10,619 nt of DNA from an uncultured Bacteroidales bacterium (lineage in GTDB: Bacteria > Bacteroidota > Bacteroidia > Bacteroidales > UBA932). The DNA is taken from positions 1 to 10,619 of the forward strand of contig CALCHD010000003.1 of the NCBI GenBank assembly GCA_937901105.1, written 5' to 3'. Within the stretch, counting starts at the first letter, position 1. Each line of letters starts with the position of its first letter. Made by a program: the position numbers and the translations under genes. Of this stretch, positions 5,831-10,619 are shown piece after piece. Below the pieces are notes generated by a model. That model made no database searches. It saw only the letters and a list, made by a program, of their open reading frames with translations, and was not told the origin of the DNA.

Positions 5831-8719
5831 CTATAAATCAAAATACTCTCTAATGAACTGGTTCTCCCTGAACAGGTTCTGGGTATTCACATCCTCTGTT
5901 GTCCCCTCAAGCACCACCACTATCCTGTTGCCCCTTCTGCTTACCTTCTCAACAAAATTCCTGAACTCCTTTGCAGTTACCCCCTCTACAGCCGCCAGAA
6001 GCCCTGAATAGAGGTCTTTCCCTTGCAGACAGCTCTCCATATAGCTGTCTACCCAGAATCTGCCATTCTGCATCTGCGTGGAAACTTTGGCCATATAATC
6101 CTTCTTTATTGCAGCAAACTCCTCGTCGGGAATACCATTATATGCAACATCAGAAAGCCTCTGGTCTACAAGATCCAGTATCTGCTGCGCCCCTGCACTG
6201 TCTGTCTCAAACCTCTGCCTGCATACCATAATCTCCTCCGGGTAAATCTCAATGCCCGCAGCAACCTCATTCTTTGGAGAGAGCTCCTTTACCGCCCCTT
6301 TTGAGCAGAACCTTCTCAAATACTCCTCCAATAATCCCGACAGAGCCTTATTTGACTGTGTATTCTGCATTCCGCAAGAAAGCGTAACATCAACATATGC
6401 ACGAGGCAGGATCATATGATGAAGGAAACGCCTTTCAACCTTTCCCTTGGCAGCATAGTTAGGATTGACAATCCACTCCTCGGTATCATGTGAAGTTGTG
6501 AGGGAACCCAGATATTTCACAACATATTCCCTCATATTGTCTACACTGGCATTGCCGGCAAAAACATACACGAAATCTGCAGGGTTGCCCAAGCGCCCCT
6601 TGATTGCAGTATGCACCTTATAGTAGTCCATCTTCTCAAGGAACTCCGGAGAGTATGACGGAAGATAGCGTCTGTTCCCTGAATTGTAGAACATGACAGA
6701 ATCCTCAAATACCTTGGCAGGGGAAAGCTTCCTGTACTTTGCTTCAAAAACCTTTCCTTTCCTGTAGACATCAAACGAATTGTAGTCGCTCTGGCGCTGG
6801 GTAAAGCTCAAGTTTATATAATGCAGCAGCTTCTCCAGGCTTTCAACGGTACAATACCCCCTCATCTGCTCCATATAGTCATTTATATCTGCATTCACTG
6901 AAATGCTGTTGTATGAGAAGAGCTTGTCCCACACAGCCCTGCCATATCCTCCAATTGCACTCAAATTGGCAATATCCCCTATGTACAGGTTCATGTCTCT
7001 CCCAAATTTTGTCCTCTCCGCCGAAAGTCCGCCTTTGCTTATAGCGCCAAAATATACTGTATCCGAAAGGAGATCCATCTGCTTGAAGACCACCTTTATT
7101 CCATTGCTCAGCTCAAACACCGACGCACCTGTTACCGGGTCTGTTGTTTCACTTACCAGCGAAGCCTGCCTGTCGCCCACAACAAACTTGGGCCACGGCA
7201 CCTGCTTGTCTACAGATGCAATATAATCTGTCTTTGAAAGGGAGTTTACAAATGCATTCCTGATTCTTGCAACAGAAAGGTCCTCCACACCTTCCGCCTG
7301 CGGCATCCTGCAGGAGATTACAACTCCCTCCTTCTGCCCAAGAAGTGCCGCCGCATAGCTGTTCAGCTGCTCTGTCTTTACCAGACCGGAGTAAAGGATA
7401 TCCTTCATAATGGTAAAATGCATCTCTATGCTGGCAAGGGAAAAGCCTCCAAAATAGTGCTCCATAGCCCTCTTCATAAACTTCTCATTAGGCTGGCTGA
7501 ATCTGGTGTCATAGACACTCTCTACAGCTCTATAATGGTTCTCCACGGTGCTGCGGAACTCCTGGCTGTTGAAGCCGCTCTTTGCCATCCTGTTTATCTC
7601 GCCGCTCATGAATCCCAGCGCTGCATACACAGCTTCCGGAACTGTCTCAAAAGATATGGTAAATGCATCCAGATTATGCATCTCCATAAATTTCCCATTC
7701 TCTATCCTTATGTTTGAAACAGGAAGATTCTGCTCCACAATAACGCTCTGAATCCTGCCCAAAAGCAAAGTGGAGATGGCCTCATCAAAATAGGCCTCAA
7801 TATACGGCACACTGGTTGTCTTGTATTTGGCCTCCATAGGCACCCTCTGGAAACTGATGGATACGGAAGTCTTGTCATACTCCGGATCCTTCTCTATAAT
7901 CACCTGCGTACCATCAACCGGCCTGGCCTTATAGTAATCCCTCTTTTCCGCCTTAAGCGGCTTTGGTATTGTTGCAAAGATTGACTTTATCTGGATCTCC
8001 ACCTTTGCCAGGTCTACATCTCCAACCACAAATACGGCCTGCAGGTCTGGCCTGAACCATTTATAGTAGAAATTCCTCAATTCCTTTGAAGAGAAGACTC
8101 CCAGATCGTTTATCTGCTCCGGAGTGACCGACTTTGCATAAGGGCTTTTTGGATATAGCCCCTTCATTATCCTGTCATCAATCCTGGCCCTTGCATCCCA
8201 CTGGTCTATGAGGGTATTCTTGAGCATTGGCATAGTGCGGGCCACATCCTCCTCATCAATATTTATAGAAGCCATCCAGTTATACAGCACCAGCAGCGTT
8301 GAATCTACGGTATTCTGCCTTGCCACAGGCACATTCCTTACAGTATACACGGTTTCATCCGCACCCGTACTGAATATTATGTCATTTGAACCTACCCCGA
8401 GGGAAGAAAGGTACTCCACTATGGTAGAATCTGTAAAGTTTCTGGTTCCCCTGGTAGCAAGAAGCTCTATCATCTTTGTCATTCCCTTCTGGCTGGACTT
8501 CTCCAAAGATATTCCAACCTTGTTGGCTACGGCAAAATCTGCATACCCCTTTATAGCAGTATTCTTTATTACATAATATGTAAGGCCATTGGCCAGCTTG
8601 CCCGTCTTTACTCTGGGATCATCCGGCAGCTGCTGCACATCCGCAACCTGCGCCTGAAGTGCAAGCGGCAACAAGCATAAAGCCAATATTGCCAGCCTGC
8701 GGCATATTTTTTGCTTCAT
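5831..8719 (-). CDS. Secreted M16 (insulinase/pitrilysin) family protein lacking the zinc motif, 962 aa
   Basis: The start chosen is the ATG at 8719, which gives a clean signal peptide (MKQKICRRLAILALCLLPLA, cleavage near A23-Q24); an in-frame ATG exists 11 codons earlier. The length fits the Bacteroidetes two-unit M16 proteins (about 940 residues). The mature N-terminus shows the M16 pattern VKTGKLANGLTYYVIKN, an aligned ETVYTV segment, and FYYKWFRPDLQAVFVVGDVD. However, the zinc-binding HxxEH motif is replaced by K82-M-I-E-L86 in GMTKMIELLATRGTRNF, so both histidines are lost. The downstream helix that should supply the third ligand (ER..I.EEW in active relatives) reads LKNTLIDQWDA and lacks the glutamate. 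It is therefore probably a non-catalytic partner or scaffold, as known for the inactive subunits of heterodimeric M16 enzymes. No lipobox is seen, so a soluble periplasmic protein is likely. It is the first gene of an operon with DUF3109. Confidence 0.92.
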   Translation of the reverse strand: MKQKICRRLAILALCLLPLALQAQVADVQQLPDDPRVKTGKLANGLTYYVIKNTAIKGYADFAVANKVGISLEKSSQKGMTKMIELLATRGTRNFTDSTIVEYLSSLGVGSNDIIFSTGADETVYTVRNVPVARQNTVDSTLLVLYNWMASINIDEEDVARTMPMLKNTLIDQWDARARIDDRIMKGLYPKSPYAKSVTPEQINDLGVFSSKELRNFYYKWFRPDLQAVFVVGDVDLAKVEIQIKSIFATIPKPLKAEKRDYYKARPVDGTQVIIEKDPEYDKTSVSISFQRVPMEAKYKTTSVPYIEAYFDEAISTLLLGRIQSVIVEQNLPVSNIRIENGKFMEMHNLDAFTISFETVPEAVYAALGFMSGEINRMAKSGFNSQEFRSTVENHYRAVESVYDTRFSQPNEKFMKRAMEHYFGGFSLASIEMHFTIMKDILYSGLVKTEQLNSYAAALLGQKEGVVISCRMPQAEGVEDLSVARIRNAFVNSLSKTDYIASVDKQVPWPKFVVGDRQASLVSETTDPVTGASVFELSNGIKVVFKQMDLLSDTVYFGAISKGGLSAERTKFGRDMNLYIGDIANLSAIGGYGRAVWDKLFSYNSISVNADINDYMEQMRGYCTVESLEKLLHYINLSFTQRQSDYNSFDVYRKGKVFEAKYRKLSPAKVFEDSVMFYNSGNRRYLPSYSPEFLEKMDYYKVHTAIKGRLGNPADFVYVFAGNASVDNMREYVVKYLGSLTTSHDTEEWIVNPNYAAKGKVERRFLHHMILPRAYVDVTLSCGMQNTQSNKALSGLLEEYLRRFCSKGAVKELSPKNEVAAGIEIYPEEIMVCRQRFETDSAGAQQILDLVDQRLSDVAYNGIPDEEFAAIKKDYMAKVSTQMQNGRFWVDSYMESCLQGKDLYSGLLAAVEGVTAKEFRNFVEKVSRRGNRIVVVLEGTTEDVNTQNLFRENQFIREYFDL

Positions 8720-8749
8720 ATGTATCATTTTTGCTATAGGGATAAAGTA

Positions 8750-8757
8750 CAAAAATA
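8750..8757 (-). promoter_or_regulatory. -7 box of probable M16 promoter
   Basis: On the - strand this reads TATTTTTG, fitting TAnnTTTG, and lies 30 bases before the ATG at 8719. If transcription starts just after it, the ATG 11 codons upstream (8752) could not be used, which supports the start chosen. No good -33 box is seen. Confidence 0.4.
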
Positions 8758-8776
8758 CAAACTTTAAATCTCATTT

Positions 8777-8807
8777 TTTGAGTATAGATGTATTTTTTTT
8801 ATATTTG
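8777..8807 (+). promoter_or_regulatory. Bacteroidetes-type promoter of the TPR gene (-33 TTTG, -7 TATATTTG)
   Basis: TTTG at 8777-8780 is followed after 19 bases by TATATTTG at 8800-8807, matching both boxes and the spacing of the Bacteroidetes primary sigma promoter. A leader of about 35-40 A-rich bases leads to the ATG at 8852. It is the best promoter in the window. Confidence 0.7.
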
Positions 8808-8851
8808 CCAGAACATTGGAATAATATTAACAACAAAAACATAAAGACACA

Positions 8852-9769
8852 ATGAAGAAGATTGCAAAATTTTTCGCAGTTATGGCTGTAGCCCTTTCAT
8901 TCAGCCTATCTGCAAGTGCCCAGGATATGGCACAGGCAACAGAGATGTTCAATGCAGCCATTGAGGCATTCGGCAACGGTGATGCAGCTGCAGCTTTGGA
9001 CGGTTTCCAGAAAGCTCTTGCTGCAGCAGAGTCTCTAGGCGAGGAGGGTGCTGCCCTTGCAACTGACTGTAAGAACGTTATCCCTAAAGTATATGTAAAG
9101 CTGGGTAAAGACGCTTTCAACACAAAAGACTTCACAAAAGCTGTTGAGTTCCTTACAACCGCAGAGAAGCTTGCAACAGAGGCTGCACAGGAGGAGACTG
9201 TAGCTGATGTTAAAGAGGTTATGCCACAGGTTTATCTTGGTGCCGGCAACGCACTTTTGAACGAGAAGAAATTTGCAGAGGCTGCTGCAGAGTACCAGAA
9301 AGCAATTGACCTTAACGGCGAGAACGGCGTTGCATGGTTGAGACTAGGTATGTGCAAATCTAACAGCGGCGATGTAGAGGGTGCTGTTGCTGCATTTGCA
9401 AAAGCTTCAGAGTTCGGCCAGAAGGCTGCTGCTGACAAACAGCTTGGTAACATCTACGGCAAAGCTGCACAGGCTGCATACAAAGCTAAAAACTTTGCAG
9501 GTACCCTAGAGAACGTTCTTAAAGCAAACGAGTACGGCTTTACAAAATTGAACGTTTACGGCGGTATGGCTGCTTTCAACCTTAAGAAATACGACCAGTG
9601 CATCTCTCTATTGGAGGGTGACAGCTCAACAAACGCAAAATACTACCTTGCAAGAGCATACGAGGCTAAAGGTGACAACGCTAAAGCTTGCGAGAACTAC
9701 AAGGCAATTGCTACAGACAAGAACTTTGGCGCATACGCAACCAGCAAAGTTGGCACACTATGCAAATAG
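8852..9769 (+). CDS. Secreted TPR-repeat protein, 305 aa
   Basis: The signal peptide is clear: MKKIAKFFAVMAVALSFSLS, then ASA and cleavage at A23-Q24, with no lipobox, so the mature protein is probably periplasmic. The rest is alanine-rich helical repeats of the TPR type: about residues 32-62 (FNAAIEAFGNGDAAAALDGFQKAL), 76-106 (LGKDAFNTKDFTKAVEFLTTAEKL), 128-160 (YLGAGNALLNEKKFAEAAAEY), 162-190 (WLRLGMCKSNSGDVEGAVAAF), 200-230 (GKAAQAAYKAKNFAGTLENV) and two C-terminal repeats (ARAYEAKGDNAKACENYKA). TPRs bind other proteins; no enzyme domain is present. Glutamate is encoded essentially only by GAG and codon choice is narrow, which with the good promoter and A-rich leader suggests high expression. 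The last codons overlap the ATG of the following rlhA-like gene by 10 bases. Its partner is unknown. It is divergent from the M16 gene. Confidence 0.9.
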   Translation: MKKIAKFFAVMAVALSFSLSASAQDMAQATEMFNAAIEAFGNGDAAAALDGFQKALAAAESLGEEGAALATDCKNVIPKVYVKLGKDAFNTKDFTKAVEFLTTAEKLATEAAQEETVADVKEVMPQVYLGAGNALLNEKKFAEAAAEYQKAIDLNGENGVAWLRLGMCKSNSGDVEGAVAAFAKASEFGQKAAADKQLGNIYGKAAQAAYKAKNFAGTLENVLKANEYGFTKLNVYGGMAAFNLKKYDQCISLLEGDSSTNAKYYLARAYEAKGDNAKACENYKAIATDKNFGAYATSKVGTLCK

Positions 9770-10619
9770 AGCTTGAGCTGCTGGCTCCGGCTAAAAATAA
9801 AAGTATCGGCATTGCAGCAATTGACTGTGGTGCCGATGCTGTATATATTGCAGGCCCTAAATTTGGAGCTCGTGAGGCTGCAGGCAACAGCATCTCTGAT
9901 ATAGCAGAGCTGGTGCAGCATGCCCATAAGTTTGGGGCAAAGGTGTTTATGGTAGTAAACACTATCCTATATGAGGAAGAGCTCCCTCAAGTAAAGGAAA
10001 CCATACAGCAGGCGTATGAAATAGGGTGCGACGCCATTATAGTGCAGGACCTTGCCCTTCTGGATATGGATCTCCCCCCTATAGAGCTGTACGCCTCTAC
10101 CCAGACAAACATCAGAACCGTAGAGCAGGCACGCTTCCTGGAGTCATTGGGCTTCAGCAGGCTTATCCTGGCCCGCGAACTGAGCCTCCAGCAGATTGCC
10201 GCAATAAAGGAGGCAACAGATGTTCCGCTGGAATCATTCATCCACGGGGCGCTGTGCGTAAGCTACAGCGGCCAGTGCTATTTGAGCCAGAAGATCACAG
10301 GCAGAAGCGCCAACAGGGGATGCTGCGCACAGGCCTGCAGATCCAGCTACACCCTGATAGACAGTACAGGGAAAGAGGTTAAGGGCCCCAGCGGGGCGCC
10401 GCTTGTAAAGGATACCCCTATCCTCTCATTGAAAGACTTCAACTTGAGCAGCCGCATACCGGAACTTGTAAAGGCAGGCATAACATCGTTCAAGATTGAG
10501 GGGCGCCTGAAGGATGTGTCGTACGTCAAGAACGTCACCGCCTACTACCGTCAAGCCATCGATGCCATCCTGGCTCGCCGCCCCGAATATGAGCGTGCCT
10601 CGCTGGGCGTGAGTACCTA
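9760..10619 (+). CDS. rlhA: U32-family protein, RlhA-like (23S rRNA 5-hydroxycytidine synthase), 5' part
   Basis: The ORF is open to the window end (286 codons plus 2 bases). RlhA (YdcP) hydroxylates C2501 of 23S rRNA; paralogue TrhP (YegQ) acts on tRNA; both were long annotated as U32 peptidases. Seen: IELELLAPAKN at the N-terminus, DCGADAVYIAGPKFGAR, FIHGALCVSYSGQCYLSQ and GRSANRGCCAQACR. C166, C173, C189 and C193 have the spacing (7, 16, 4) of the conserved U32 iron-sulfur cysteines; C188 is extra. GRSANRG...CAQACR favours RlhA over TrhP, and LSLKDF..SSRIPELVKAGITSFKIEGRLK...YVKNV fits too. The start ATG overlaps the TPR gene (stop at 9769) by 10 bases in another frame, suggesting translational coupling; no separate promoter is seen. 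Bacteroidetes members are about 600 residues, so roughly half is present. Codon style changes after about 10500. Confidence 0.88.
   Translation, partial: MQIELELLAPAKNKSIGIAAIDCGADAVYIAGPKFGAREAAGNSISDIAELVQHAHKFGAKVFMVVNTILYEEELPQVKETIQQAYEIGCDAIIVQDLALLDMDLPPIELYASTQTNIRTVEQARFLESLGFSRLILARELSLQQIAAIKEATDVPLESFIHGALCVSYSGQCYLSQKITGRSANRGCCAQACRSSYTLIDSTGKEVKGPSGAPLVKDTPILSLKDFNLSSRIPELVKAGITSFKIEGRLKDVSYVKNVTAYYRQAIDAILARRPEYERASLGVST

Larger units (their letters stand above)
8720..8851. other. Divergent intergenic region, M16 / TPR gene
   Basis: A 132-base AT-rich gap holding the M16 -7 box (8750-8757 on -) and the TPR promoter (8777-8807 on +). The T-run at 8791-8800 is spacer sequence between promoter boxes. 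No RNA gene is seen. Confidence 0.6.

Noticed and set aside
8791..8800. T-run as a terminator tail
   Set aside because: No hairpin precedes it and it falls between the -33 and -7 boxes of the TPR promoter.
8852..9769. Repeated alanine-rich segments as a DNA repeat array
   Set aside because: The repetition is at protein level (TPR helices); the DNA copies are diverged and there are no spacers.
1..10619. CRISPR array, tRNA/rRNA, insertion sequence, prophage or defence island
   Set aside because: No regularly spaced direct repeats, tRNA-like folds, transposase or phage proteins, or terminal inverted repeats were seen; the genes are housekeeping and envelope types.

Overview
The window looks like a stretch of a Bacteroidetes (Bacteroidales-type) chromosome, probably from a metagenome or single-cell assembly. 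The evidence is the gene families (DUF3109, the long two-domain secreted M16 protein, a membrane-anchored coiled-coil protein of a Bacteroidetes type), -7 promoter boxes of the form TAnnTTTG, A-rich leaders instead of strong Shine-Dalgarno sites, and signal peptides ending in A-Q. The content is housekeeping and cell-envelope genes. I see no CRISPR array, tRNA, rRNA, insertion sequence, phage or defence cassette.

Left part (1 to about 1880): the 3' half of purT (purine synthesis) converges on a HAD-family phosphatase gene. Divergent from the phosphatase is the first third of an AMP-forming acyl-CoA synthetase gene. At about 1874-1886 this gene stops abruptly and is joined, inverted, to a hemW-like radical SAM gene that has lost its own 3' third. 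Both genes are cut at a shared stretch of about 12 bases. This is either a real rearrangement or, more likely, a chimera made during amplification or assembly. Treat gene order across this point as unproven.

Middle part (1887-5828): hemW lies 11 bases downstream of a coiled-coil membrane protein gene. Divergent from that pair is a three-gene + strand run: a ROK-family sugar kinase with an altered phosphate loop, a small two-helix membrane protein, and a DUF2007 protein. The run ends at a terminator placed inside the 3' coding end of the converging DUF3109 gene. The purT terminator sits in the same way inside the phosphatase gene.

Right part (5831-10619): a 962-residue secreted M16 protein that lacks the zinc-binding HxxEH motif is co-transcribed with DUF3109. 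Divergent from it is a secreted TPR protein with a good promoter and nearly exclusive GAG glutamate codons. Its last codons overlap the start of a U32-family rlhA-like gene (23S rRNA hydroxylation), which runs off the end. Codon style changes in the last ~120 bases, so the right edge may hold a second join.

No clear novel multi-gene system was found. The points most worth checking are the 1874-1886 junction, the M16 pseudoenzyme, the unusual ROK phosphate loop and the two terminators embedded in opposing genes.
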